Of a stretch of DNA of 64,000 nucleotides, positions 1 through 10,002 are shown piece after piece. This DNA is from Myotis daubentonii (Eukaryota; Chordata; Mammalia; Chiroptera; Vespertilionidae). Where the stretch lies: the NCBI RefSeq assembly GCF_963259705.1, contig NC_081844.1:106790671-106854670 (forward strand), written 5' to 3'. Each line of letters starts with the position of its first letter. The first letter of the stretch is position 1. The notes below the pieces were generated by a model, which ran no database searches, was not told the DNA's origin, and saw only the letters and a list, made by a program, of their open reading frames with translations. A program made the translations under genes and the position numbers.

Positions 1-352
1 CTGTCCTGGAGAGGGAGCAGCCGGGCTCTGCCCTGGGGCTAAGGAGGCAGCGCCAGCAGCAAGCCCTAAACTGCCCTCCTCCCCTTTATAAACAGTATGC
101 ATTCGGTTAAACACCCAAGGAAGTATAAAAAAAGGAAAAGGAAAAACACAAAATCTCCACAAATCCCAATGCCAGAGAGCTAAGAATCACCGACGCATTC
201 CAATGGCAAAAAGTTATCCAAACGGCGCAGAAAAGCAGCGAAGGACAAGAGGGGCCCCTCTGCCCAAGGGAGCCCGAAGCAGCGCTGGGATTTCCTTCAC
301 CAATTGCCTTTTGCACAAAGCCCAGCAGCAGGTGATGCTCGTGATTATTTAC

Positions 353-444
353 ACGGACGGGGGCGCACTCCACGCACGGACGGGGGTTCACTCCACGCTC
401 GAACGGGGGCTCACTCCATGCACAGATGGGGGCGCACTCCACGC
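353..444. repeat. Minisatellite, 23-bp unit, four copies
   Basis: Four consecutive 23-bp units start at 353, 376, 399 and 422. Each keeps a GGGGG core followed by a CACTCCA-type segment and differs from its neighbours at only a few bases. Confidence 0.85.
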
Positions 445-547
445 CTGCCCACACTTTGCGTTGCCCCCAGTTCAGTGTATGTTGGGGACCTTTCTGTGTC
501 TGCAGGGGCCATGCAGGGGGCTGCGCTGGACGGGCGGGATTGCTTTA

Positions 548-562
548 AGCGCCCCCTAGCGG
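548..562 (-). promoter_or_regulatory. CTCF-like core motif (minus)
   Basis: The minus strand reads CCGCTAGGGGGCGCT, which fits the CTCF core consensus CCRSYAGRKGGCRSY at all 15 positions. Confidence 0.55.
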
Positions 563-647
563 TGGGCACTGAGGTTTGGTGGCTCCAGTGTTTTCTAGGC
601 GCTCCCATCCGTGGTCCTGGTCCCTCTACAGCGGTTGCAGGAATGCT

Positions 648-672
648 CCCCCCCCCCCCCCCCCCCCCCCCC
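648..672. repeat. Poly-C run (25 nt)
   Basis: Uninterrupted cytosine homopolymer, one of about a dozen G or C runs of 13 nt or more in the window. Confidence 0.95.
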
Positions 673-728
673 GCAGGTGGGACACCTGGCCCCAGCCTCC
701 TTACCCAGCCCTGGTGAGATGCTGAACT

Positions 729-743
729 GCTGCCCCCTTGTGG
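729..743 (-). promoter_or_regulatory. CTCF-like core motif (minus)
   Basis: The minus strand reads CCACAAGGGGGCAGC, 14 of 15 positions of the CTCF core consensus, 180 bp from the better match at 548-562 and in the same orientation. Confidence 0.45.
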
Positions 744-1104
744 CCTGGCGAGGGAAGCCTCTGGCTAACCCAGTGTGTCCAGTGAACCAGAATCCCAAAT
801 CCTCCGCGCCAAGCTCAGCTCACCAGCCGTTCCTGGTGTGACCGAGGGAGCGGGATCCTTGGTTCTCTCCTCCATGGCTCTCCCTGCCTGTGCGCCCAGC
901 ACCCAGCCTCGGGGCGGTAGCTATGGAAACTGTTGGGGACCAGGATGCTTGTTGGGTCCTGCATGTTTGGGACTGTTTGACAGTGACTGGGTCCCCGCTG
1001 TGTGCCTCCTCTGGGTGCTAAAGAGCAGTGCCCGCCACTCCTTCTTGTCTCCCACCCCTGGTTGGCTTCGCGCGTGGATTGGAGGATAAGCCATAGGAAG
1101 AGTA

Positions 1105-1234
1105 GTCAACACATGGGCTTGAGCCAGAGTGTCTGGGTTTGAATTTTACCTCCTGGCTGTGTGACTTGGACAAGTTAGCTGCTTGCTGCCTTAGTTTACA
1201 AACCTGTGAAATGGGGACAAGAAAAAGTACTACC
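1105..1234 (+). repeat. MIR SINE, left part (interrupted by a Ves SINE)
   Basis: Shows the MIR core features: a TGGGTTTGAAT-type segment, then CTGTGTGACTTGGACAAG and a final GTGAAATGGGG. It continues on the far side of the Ves insertion at 1469-1545. Confidence 0.8.
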
Positions 1235-1455
1235 GTGCCGAAACCGGTTTGGCTCAGTGGATAGAGCGTCGGCCTGCGGACTGAAAGGTCCCAGGTTCGA
1301 TTCCGGTCAAGGGCATATACCTGGGTTGCAGGCACATCCCCAGTAGGAGATGTGCAGGAGGCGGCTGATCGATGTTTCTCTCTCATCGATGTTTCTAACT
1401 CTCTATCTCTCTCCCTTCCTCTCTGTAAAAAATCAATAAAATATATATTTTTTTA
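1235..1455 (+). repeat. Ves SINE with 13-bp target-site duplication
   Basis: tRNA-derived head with an A box (TGGCTCAGTGG at 1250-1260) and B box (GGTTCGATTCC at 1294-1304), a bat-specific body, a CT-rich segment and an A/T-rich tail. AAAAAGTACTACC flanks it at 1222-1234 and 1456-1468. It sits inside an older MIR. Confidence 0.95.
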
Positions 1456-1468
1456 AAAAAGTACTACC

Positions 1469-1545
1469 TCCCTCACAGGGATGTTGGGGAGGCATACGTG
1501 ACTTAATATATGCAAAGTGCCCGATGCGTGGACAACATTGTGCAA
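1469..1545 (+). repeat. MIR SINE, right part
   Basis: Continuation of the interrupted MIR, with the typical CTCACAGGGATGTTG and AATATATGCAAAGTGC segments. Confidence 0.75.
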
Positions 1546-2592
1546 ATGTTCACCACCGTTGTAATTGTTTTCTGGTGTAAGTATTTGCATTTTGGGGGAT
1601 TGCTGCTGTTCCCTTAAAGTGACAACTGCTTTTCCTTCACTCTGTTTCCCCCTGAGCCGATAGGAGAGTTTGCAGAGGGCGCTATGAACTTGCCCGAGGT
1701 GCTGGTCGGAGCAAGGCCAGCAGAGAAAGGAGACCAGTTCAACCCTGGGCCGCCCCCTCCCGTGGCCGTAGTTTGGGGGCTGCTGCTCCTGGCCAGGAAC
1801 CTGCTGTGACCTGGGGAGCCACCGAGCAGGCTGTCACTCAGTGTCCCCAACACCCCCGCCTGTCAGGCGGGGACCAGTTCCTCCTGCTCAGCCCCAGACA
1901 CCTTCAGGCGGCTATCTCGCCCGCCCTCCTGCTGCGCAGCTGGGCCGCGGCCGCTCTGGACAGCGTAAAACCCAGCTTGGATGACAGGCAGAATTCAGAG
2001 CCCGTTTGGAGGGCAGCTGGGACTCAAGCTGTCAACCCGAGGCCAGTCAGCACCCCCGGGCTGGGAGGCGGGGAGCCGCGGGCGTGCGCGGGAGGCAGGG
2101 GTGATGCTGTGCAGGGCCCGTCCCCCCGCCCTTCTATTTATAATTCCCCCTGATAATGGGGCCCATTCATCCCGCCTGCAGGCCACTAATTGCTCTGGAG
2201 CTGGGGGATGACAGCCTCATTATTAACTTCACAAAAATTAAAGTTGGCCCGTGTCAGCAGCGTCCATCGCTGTCACCCAGATGCAGTCCGTGCCCTTCCT
2301 CGTGGCAAAGGGCAGTTAGAAAAAAAGGGAGAGGCTGGCCCGCTTCCAGCCCAGCAGACTCTTCTCTTCTGGCCTCAAATTATCTCCGGGAGGTTCTGTT
2401 TTGAGGAGACAGACGCCTCCTTCCCTTGGCCGTGAATCGCAGTCTGCCCGGCCCTTCTCCGCCCCCCACCCCCACCCCCCAACTATGGGATCTGAGCAGT
2501 AGCAGGACCTCAGTGACATTGAAACCCAGCAGCCACGGGGGCCAGTTCAGCCCACAGATATGTTCCGTTTGGTGAGCAGAGTGGTTAAGAAA
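1546..2592. other. Intergenic unique sequence
   Basis: No repeat I recognise and no supported exon. The only structured part is the motif cluster at 2130-2245. Confidence 0.5.
2130..2245. promoter_or_regulatory. Candidate enhancer: MEF2, GATA, homeodomain and MEIS motifs
   Basis: Within 116 bp lie a perfect MEF2 consensus CTATTTATAA (2134-2143), TGATAA (2151-2156, GATA type), TAATTG (2187-2192), a TALE/MEIS TGACAG (2209-2214) and an AT-rich stretch with ATTA cores (2217-2240). It contrasts with GC-rich flanks and is repeat-free. The density suggests a developmental element; no conservation data were available. Confidence 0.4.
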
Positions 2593-2800
2593 CTCTTAAA
2601 AAATGGAGGTGAAATCCTCAGGACATGCAGTTAGCCATTCCGAAGTGTGCAGTTCAGGGGCATTGGGTACCGAATGTTGAATCGCCATCGCTGCTCCCGG
2701 TTCCAGACATTTTCATTGCCCACCAGGAAACCTCAGTCACTCCCTGTCACCCCGGGCACCCCCGTCTGCGCTCACCGGCTCTGGATGACTTGTGTAATGG
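2593..2800 (-). repeat. LINE-1 (L1M-type) 3' fragment, diverged
   Basis: Resembles the reverse complement of old L1M 3' sequence: a TTAGCCATT segment, CAGTTCAGGGGCATT, then CATTTTCATTGCCC. Heavily diverged. Related sequence resumes after the Ves SINE at 3150-3295. Confidence 0.55.
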
Positions 2801-2892
2801 AAACATACGCTAGGTGGCCTTGGGGGACTGGCTTTCACTTTGCAGACTTGTTGGGGTCCATCCATGCACACATCAGCACTCCATTCCTCTTT

Positions 2893-3134
2893 TATTTTAA
2901 ATCCTCACCCGAGGATATTTTTTCCACTGATTTTTAGAGAGAGCGGGGGAGAGAGAGAAACATCGATGTGAGAGAGACACATGGACTGGTTGCCTCCCAC
3001 ATGCGCCCTGACAGGGGCCTGGGATCGAACCTGCAACCCAGATACGTGCCCGTGCCCTTGACCGGGAATTGACCCAAGACCCTTTGGTGCACAGGAAGAC
3101 ACGCTAACCACTGGGAAACACCGGCCAGGGCTGG
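2893..3134 (-). repeat. Ves SINE with 15-bp target-site duplication
   Basis: Minus-strand tRNA-derived SINE with CCTCACCCGAGGATA tail and GACCGGGAATTG-type head. ACTCCATTCCTCTTT is duplicated at 2878-2892 and 3135-3149. Confidence 0.93.
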
Positions 3135-3149
3135 ACTCCATTCCTCTTT

Positions 3150-4174
3150 AAGGCTGAATCATTTTAGAAAGCTTTTGAGTCAGTTTGTAGCAGCCTTATT
3201 GAGAGACAACCTAGTTCGCCTGCTGAGGAGGACAGTTCAGCGTCTTTCACAATCCAGAGTTGTGTGACCATCGCCACAGTTAAACTAGTTTTTAACTGAA
3301 AAATGCGGAGGTTTCACAGAACAGCCTGGAAAAGCAGGCACCTGGTGACTCGGGGCATCACAGGACTGGTGGCACCACTCCCTGCTGTGCGGAACAGGCC
3401 ACATCTATCTGTCACTCACTTGCTACCCGCCTGGGCCTGGGGGCATGGAGTGTGTGAGCCTGGGTCCCGGGGGGACAGATGAAGAAGCTGAGCCCCCTGG
3501 GGCCACCCTGCTGATTTGGGGCCACCGGACGGGCTGCGAGTAGAATGCACACTGAGCGCTCCCAGCGGGCGGGCGCGCCTCTCCCACCGCGGGCTCCCTG
3601 CCCAGGCCCTGAGGGACTTACCCGACTCTCTATCTCAGGGAGGCATGGCCCTGTGCGTGGGACAGCCTTGGCACTGTGTCATTTGACTTATGGTCATGTT
3701 GGGGATGTTGGCCACTTCTTCCTTCCTCTGGTACCTGAACCCCAAGTTTCCTTTGGGGAAATAGCCCCAATAATGACATGGTGTGGATAGGGCCGGCCCT
3801 GCGCTCCCTTCCCCGGGGGTGCCGTGACTCCCCAGGTGTGACCGGCAGACTCCTGCGCTGGTGTGTGATCAGGGCTGAGACTTTATTGCGATTCCTGGGT
3901 CAGAGCAGCTCCTCCGGCCGAGACTTTGCGGCCAGAGGCCTGGACGGTGGGAGGGACTGAGCCTGCTGAGGGCGAGGCTGCACCAGGGAAAGAGGAACAG
4001 AGAGATGGAGAGAGCAGATCCCCAAGGACACCGTTGGAGCGCCCTGATACAGCTGTGCCTGAAACCCCAACGTTTTCAGTGTTACAACTTAAGAAATGGA
4101 CTGAGTTGGGTGTCTGTCACTTGCATGGAGTGGCTCCACCCTACGTAGAAAAAACGCTGTTCCTCCAAGAACAT
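3150..4174. other. Old L1-like remnant then unique intergenic sequence
   Basis: 3150-3295 is a decayed minus-strand L1M-like remnant (GTTGTGTGACCATCGCCAC). From 3296 to 4174 I see no repeat, RNA gene or exon. Confidence 0.5.
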
Positions 4175-4350
4175 CTGCTGAGCTCTTAGCCCAGGCCGTG
4201 CGTCACATATGCCATCTCCTTTAGCCCTCACAGTAGTGCTGGGAGGGTAGGGAGCCGTGATTCTAGTTTATGGAGGACAGGGTGAGGGTGGTTAGGGCGG
4301 TGATGTACCCCAGGACACTCAGCCTGTCGGTGGATGACCTGAGCTTTCAA
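4175..4350 (-). repeat. MIR SINE (minus), diverged
   Basis: Carries the reversed MIR order: CCATCTCCTTTAGCCCTCACAG, then a GTTTATGGAGGACAGGG segment. Confidence 0.55.
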
Positions 4351-5689
4351 CCTCAAGCTGAAGGCTAGTTCCTACATCACAGCCCCCCGGTGCATCATGG
4401 GGAATGTTTTCAGTTTTCCAAAGAGTGCACGCTTGCCTTCTGCCTCCCCTCCATGGTAAAAAGCGCTCCCGGATAATTGTGGAAAAGTGGAATCCATAAA
4501 AAAGTGTATTAAAAGCCCCACTCACAACTACCATTTGAACACACGTGCAATGCTGTAACATGACGTTTATGTAAAAGGCATGACGCACACCCAGGATGTA
4601 CGATTTGCTGTTCTGCGTTCATCACGTAAAATGATGTCACCAGAATGAGTTGTCCCCTGAGTTGAGGGGAGAGGCAGCTCGCGGTGGCTTTGGGGTGCCC
4701 GAGGGCTGCCCTCCGCCGGCTGCTGCAGAGCTGCGCGTGGCCCTCTGCTGCTGGGGCGGCCCTCCCCTGCCTGGGGCCTGGCAGGCCTGCTGCACGCCGC
4801 CGGAGGGCAGGGGTCGCTGCTTTGTCCTGGACTGTGCCCAGCAGCTGCCCGAACCTGCAAGAGACCACGTGTGGTGAAGGGACGGTCTCTGTGTCCGTTT
4901 CCAACGACCGTAGGCGGGCTGTAGTGGAATTAGCGCCCATGTGAGTCCGTGGGGAGGTGGGGTGGGCCCGCCCGAGCGCTGGTTTGGCTGTTGGTGTGTC
5001 ATCCCTCTGCCCCTGGAAAAAAACCGCGCCGTACCCGCCATGACCAGCAGGTGGCGCCATGGAATAGGAAACGAATCAGCGCGGCTCTGGGAGAAATCAG
5101 GGCGGAGCAAGGATGAGACTTCGAGGAGGGAGGAGAGCCAGCGAGAACATAGGGCTGAACACGCAGGGTCAGCAGGGGAGGCGAGATCCCAGGCAGAAGG
5201 GGACACACGGGGGAAGAGAGGCAGCAGGAGCCGGTCCATATGTTGTCATTGAGGCCCGACAGGAGCGGCCGCGTGAGGCAGAGGGCCGCCTGTGGGTCCC
5301 GGGGTCACTGACCACAGGCAGGGGCAGGCTGGGCTCCTGCTCCCCGCCAGGCCTGCAGGTTCCTGGGGCACTCTGGGGCACCGGTGCCTCCTCTGCCCCA
5401 AGCCGGGACCCGGAGCTCCTCCCTGCCACCCGCTTTGTGTCGTTAGCTTTTTCTGCTTTCTTGTCTGAGTTTTTCACACCCGTTTCCATTCTGCCGATCG
5501 ACGGAGGGCGGGTGGTGGGGTAGTCTTGTGAAGACGGCGCCCAGGAGGCAAGAAAGCCGAAAGGGAAAGGGGCGAGAAGACCATATCTGAGGTTGAGAGC
5601 TGCCTCTCTGGAATCTGTGGACTTAGCTGAAGGCCCCTTTTCATCCCCTGAACCTGAAAACAACATCATCATCAATTATAGCAGCCACC
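4351..5689. other. Intergenic, GC-rich; CTCF-like motif at 5044
   Basis: Several long open frames on both strands reflect GC content only; none resembles a known protein or has an exon-like boundary. Confidence 0.5.
5044..5058 (+). promoter_or_regulatory. CTCF-like core motif (plus)
   Basis: The plus strand reads CCAGCAGGTGGCGCC, fitting the CTCF core at all 15 positions, oriented opposite to the motifs at 548-562 and 729-743. Confidence 0.55.
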
Positions 5690-5855
5690 AGCACGCAGGG
5701 ATTTGTTTATGTGCCAGTTGCGGAATTCATTTAACATAGAAACTATTGTTATACCATTTCGTAGATGGCAAAACTGAGGCCGGGGAAGGGGAAATGCATG
5801 CCCTAAGTTACACAGCTAACCAGAGCCGGAGCCAGCCAGGTGGCTCTGAAAGGCA
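5690..5855 (-). repeat. MIR SINE (minus)
   Basis: GTAGATGGCAAAACTGAGGC followed by TTACACAGCTAACCAGAGC is the reversed MIR core. Confidence 0.75.
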
Positions 5856-6006
5856 GCTGCTGGGCTTGGCTGCACGGCCCCTCCCAGCACGCGGTCCCTG
5901 CCACTCTGAGCAGGAACTCTGGCTCGGAAAAGCCAGTGATGGGCAGCCTGCTGCCAGGAGTGGTCCTGACAGGGAGGAGCGAGAGGTCTTAAGACTTGCT
6001 CCCCAG

Positions 6007-6333
6007 GACACATATGTAATACCCTTTGTAATACTTTAAGCAATAAAAAATAATAATAATAATAATAAAAACATTTACTACATGATCACTAGCAGCCATC
6101 TGTCAATGTACAAAGCTATTTTGATATTGACTCCATTACCTGTGCTGCACATTACATCCCAGTGACTTTATTTTTGATAAAGAATATGTGATATTATGTA
6201 AATACATACGTTGGGATATTACTCAGCAATAAAAAAGCATATGTATTTTTATGAAATGTGAAGTCCATTTTTGGTCTTTGAGAACCATGTGGCAATTGAA
6301 TTCCACAGGTTTGAATAAGTAAAGGACATTTAA

Positions 6334-6366
<33 letters not shown>
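6007..6366 (+). mobile_element. L1-derived retro-insertion with A29 tail and flanking duplication
   Basis: A 360-bp insert ends in 29 A residues (6338-6366) and is flanked by AAGACTTGCTCCCCAG at 5991-6006 and a near copy at 6365-6380. Its right part matches sense L1 ORF2-end sequence (GGGATATTACTCAGCAATAA), but the middle part (6072-6170) looks like reversed L1 3' UTR. An (AAT)n tract occupies 6044-6069. The mixed orientation suggests twin priming or a mosaic template. Confidence 0.7.
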
Positions 6367-6368
<2 letters not shown>

Positions 6369-6406
6369 CTTGCTCCCCAGCCCCAGGCGGGGTGTCCTTG
6401 CTCTGT

Positions 6407-6421
6407 GGGGCCCCCTGGTGG
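6407..6421 (-). promoter_or_regulatory. CTCF-like core motif (minus)
   Basis: The minus strand reads CCACCAGGGGGCCCC, 14 of 15 consensus positions, shortly after the L1-derived insertion. Confidence 0.4.
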
Positions 6422-6761
6422 GCGAGTGGAGAGGAGCAGCCTTGCTCTTTTCTCCTTCTGACCCCTCCTCACTGGACTCCCCCACACCCCCCCAATCTGG
6501 GCCATGACTGCTGGTGTCACCCTGTCACCCTTTCCAGGAATGGGTGGGGTGGGGAGGGATTATTCTGATGTTTTTCTGAATTCAAAGAATTTCTCCAGTT
6601 TTGTGGAGCTCAGGGATGGCCTTGACTCACTGAGCGATCAGATGCTGAGGTCACATCTCTCTGACCTTCCTTTGCTTCCCTTTCCTGGTGCCACCCTCCC
6701 ACCCACGGCCCAGTCCCACTCCCGCCTTCATGCTTCTGAACAGAGGGGTGAGCTCTTAGAG

Positions 6762-6970
6762 CCGTGGTTCTCAACCTTCTGGCCCTTTAAACAGTTCCTC
6801 ATGTTGTGTCCCAACCATAACGTTATTTTCGTGGCTACTTCATAACTGTCATGTTGCTACTGTTATGAATCGTCATGTAAATATCTGATATGCAGGATGG
6901 TCTGAGGCGACCCCTGTGAAGGGTCGTTCGACCGCCAAAGGGGTCGCGACCCACAGGTTGAGAACCGCTG
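6762..6970 (-). mobile_element. SPIN-type hAT MITE, internally deleted
   Basis: Ends are inverted: GTGGTTCTCAACCTT at the left and GGTTGAGAACCGCTG at the right. Interior shows the SPIN landmarks AACATGAGG (reversed), ATTTACATGACGATTC (reversed) and the CGACCCCTTTGG terminal stem. Diverged CTTARAG flanks fit an 8-bp hAT duplication. Orientation is relative to the end that starts CAGCGGTTCTC. Confidence 0.85.
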
Positions 6971-7029
6971 GCTTAAAGGGCCTGCTTGGCTTCCCTGTGG
7001 CCCTTCCTGGTCCCCGTAACTCTCCTGTT

Positions 7030-7245
7030 GCTGTTACTCCTCACCCGAGGATATTTCCCGCTGATTTTTAGAGAGAGCGGAAGGGAGGGGGAGAGACCGA
7101 GAGAGAAACACCGATATGAGAGAGACGCATCCAGGGCCGGGGTTTGAGCCCGCAACCGAGGGACGTGGCCTTGACCAGAATTGAACCCGGGACCCTTCAG
7201 TCCGCAGGCCGACGCTCTGTCCGCTGAGCCAAACGGCCAAGGCCG
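7030..7245 (-). repeat. Ves SINE (minus)
   Basis: Tail CCTCACCCGAGGATATTT, then the GAGAGAGAAACACCGAT body and the reversed head with CCGCTGAGCCAAACGG. Confidence 0.93.
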
Positions 7246-7489
7246 GCTCGCTCTTCGTGGCTCATGGTGTCTCGGTAGAACCTCCTGCTCCAGCCCAGCT
7301 CAGCCCACGGGGACACCTGGCTCAATCCAGATGGAGGGGAGAGCCGGGGAGGTCCAGGCCCGCCTCCCCTCCCCATTGTCCCCCAGTCTCTCCAGCCCAG
7401 CACCTCCCGGGACACTGAGCCCTGTGGGGGTGGGCCTCTGGCATTCCTAAGGTGGAAGCAGGGGAAAGGGCAACTAAAGTGAGAAAGAA

Positions 7490-7640
7490 ATGGCTCAAAT
7501 AGGCGTCTGAGTGCTCTGTCCTAGGCACTTCACATGCATTCTCTGGTTTGAGCTGCTGTAAGTGTTGTCACCCCATGGAGAGATGAGGAAACAGGTTCAC
7601 AGTGGGACACGGCTCCCCCAGGCTCCACCGCTGAGCGACG
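7490..7640 (-). repeat. MIR SINE (minus), diverged
   Basis: CCTAGGCACTTCACATGCATT and GAGAGATGAGGAAACAGG are reversed MIR landmarks. Confidence 0.6.
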
Positions 7641-8321
7641 GCAATGTACCCCAATTAGTCCCCTCTCCCCGCTTTAAACACCTCCGGCCTAGGCCTCTCC
7701 CCAGTTTCAGACGTACCTGAGACCCTGGCCTGAGCACCCAGTCAGCTCCCCTCCCTGGCCGCCGGATTTGACACAAACTGGCTCAGCCAGAGGTCCTTTC
7801 CCTCTGTGAGTGCCAGTAAGGAGTCTGTAGACCCGCAGCCTCCAGGGGTGCCAGGTGGCACCTCACAACGAAGCTGGCACAGGGAGGCAGGGCCGAGAGG
7901 TGAGAGGAGGTGGCTGATCCCTCCTGGTACTGACTGAGCCTGGATCCAACTGTGCCTGAAGCTGGAGCCCCTGACCTTGTTAGATGAGTGAGCCAAAAAC
8001 TCCCCCTGTGGTTGGCTTGAGCCAGTTTGGATTGGGCCTCGGCCACTGGCAACCGAAACGGCCTCACACAGTTGCCAGGACTGGCCCTGACCCCCCCGAG
8101 CGGGTTTGGTGCGACGTGTTCTCCTGCAGCACCTTCCGCACAGGCCTTCAGCCCATCTCGCCCAGTGGACCCTGTGTTTGGTATTCAGCTGTCTGCTCCC
8201 CAGCCTCATGCGTAGGCGCTTGAGCCAGTTTTTTTTTTCCTTTTAATTTTCTACTGTTTTTGTCCCCCCTCCCCCGAATGAATAGCTTTTTTTTAAAAAG
8301 GGAAGCTTTGCAATATTTTCT
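7641..8321. other. Intergenic unique sequence, nothing recognised
   Basis: No repeat, RNA gene or exon could be supported in this stretch. Confidence 0.5.
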
Positions 8322-8530
8322 TTAAAAAAATATATATTTTTATTGATTTCAGAGAGGGCGAGAGAGGGAGAGAAACATCAATGATGAGAGAGCATCATTG
8401 ATCGGCTGCCTCCTGCACGCCCCACACCTGGGATCCAGCCCACGACCCGGACATGTGCCCTGACTGGGAATTGAACCGTGACTCCTGGTTCATAGGTCGA
8501 TGCTCAACCACTGAGCCAGGCTGGCTGGGC
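8322..8530 (-). repeat. Ves SINE (minus)
   Basis: TTTTTATTGATTTCAGAGAG tail end, the CTGCCTCCTGCACGCCCC body and the head ending CACTGAGCCAGGCTGGCTGG. Confidence 0.94.
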
Positions 8531-9970
8531 TCCCAGTGCATAACTTTTGAGTTCTAGACGAACCGCCAGGAGCCGCCTCTCTTGCCTGTTCCGACTGGTT
8601 ATATATTTTGTTCTCTTCACCCCCTTCCCCAAACGTGGCCACCTCCCATCGCGCTGTTTTTGTTGCCTTTATAGCGACATTTTTAGCCACAGGAGCGGCC
8701 GGGAGGTGGCGAGTCCGCGAGGGGGCGGGCAGGGGCATTTACCTCTGTGCTCCCAGGGTTCTGGGGACCCTGCGGCTGTCCTGCTTCTGCAGCCCCCGGC
8801 CACCCGAGAGGCCTGGGGGACCCGGGAGCCTCCTGCTGGTGGCTCCGTCCCCCACGTGTTCGCTTCACTCAGGGCGCAGTGTAGACAGAGAACTGAAGAT
8901 CCAAGCTCGGCTCCACCGCTGTTCTCTCTCCAAAGGTGGGGAGTCTAGAAGGTTCCTTACAGAAAGGGTTGGCTTGCTGCCGGGCTGCGCCGGACCCTGC
9001 GGAGTCTGGGTGGGGAACTCCTCCTCTAGCAAAGACAGGCTCGCTGCCCTGAACCGATCCCTTGCAGCCCCATTTCTCCAGTGGGTAAACTGAGGCAGGG
9101 TAAGCGAGAGTCTGAGCCTGGGACCCGGGAGCATTTCTGCTTCATGTCCCCCCTCCAGCCGCTCCATTCGCCTCATTGGTCTCTCCCTTCCCACAGCGGC
9201 GGGAGGTGGGAGACAGGAGTTGGGAGGCAGGAGGATGTGGGCTTGTCGGACCCGCTCCCAGGGCAGCGGCTCTGCGTGAACTCCTGACCCCCGGCTGCTG
9301 CAGGAAGTGTGACGTCGGGACTCCGGCTGGATTCCCAGGTCCGTGGGGAGCGGATTGAATTCTTTAGTCCAGGAGTTAAAAATATGTCAGGGAACGGCAG
9401 CGCTGACCCCGACACGTGCTGCCCTCGGCTCCCCGGGGCTCGGCCTGCTGGGATGCCCCTGAGCATCTGCGGCTGCTGGGGGCGCTGGCGGGGCTGCTGG
9501 CCCTGGGGCCAGGTGTGCGCACTGGGCCTCCAGGTCACGGCTGGACACCCAGGCCTCTGGCAGGGCTCGGGTGTCACCGCCTGGAGTCTGGGCCAGAGCA
9601 GGTGGGGGCAGCATGGAGGGAACCCCAAGCTCTCTTTGGGAGCCCCCGCTTTCATTTGGGGAATCTCCCATGGGGAGGCTGGGAGCCTGGTTCCTGGGTG
9701 TAAGAGCCTGAGACGGAAAGTGGCCCCGGGAGCAGGAGCGCTTGGAGTGATAAGCCCAGCCTGCGCCGCCCTCTGCCCAGTGCCCGCTGTGCCCGGCTGA
9801 GTTTTGCTGCCCAGTGTCCATTCCCTTTGTTCTCTTTGGTAGGAGCGTCTTGATTTTCCTCTGGGGATATCTTAAGATTGGGGGTGGGGGAACTGGCCTC
9901 AGCTCTCTGGTTCCAGGGGGGAGCCTGTGACTCAGCCCAGCCGATCAGAGCACCAGACCTTGCTGGCTGC
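8531..9970. other. Intergenic, GC-rich unique sequence
   Basis: No gene is supported. A short MIR-like remnant (about 9064-9105) is the only repeat noted; open frames on both strands are GC-driven. Confidence 0.5.
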
Positions 9971-10002
9971 GGGTGGAGGGGTGGGTGGGTGGGTGGGTGG
10001 GT
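9971..10002. repeat. (GGGT)n microsatellite
   Basis: GGGTGGAGGGG then six consecutive GTGG-type repeats; the plus strand is G-quadruplex-prone. Confidence 0.9.

Larger units (their letters stand above)
1..1104. other. Intergenic, GC-rich; minisatellite, C run, CTCF-like motifs
   Basis: No exon can be supported. The stretch holds a 23-bp tandem repeat, a 25-nt C run (648-672) and two minus-strand CTCF-like cores, annotated separately. The rest is unique sequence. Confidence 0.6.

Noticed and set aside
1250..1304. A box and B box suggesting a tRNA gene
   Set aside because: They belong to the tRNA-derived head of a Ves SINE; the downstream sequence is SINE body, not a tRNA cloverleaf. The same holds for every Ves copy.
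1669..1683. Further CTCF-like site (GCAGAGGGCGCT)
   Set aside because: The first three core positions do not match, so it is below the standard used for the others.
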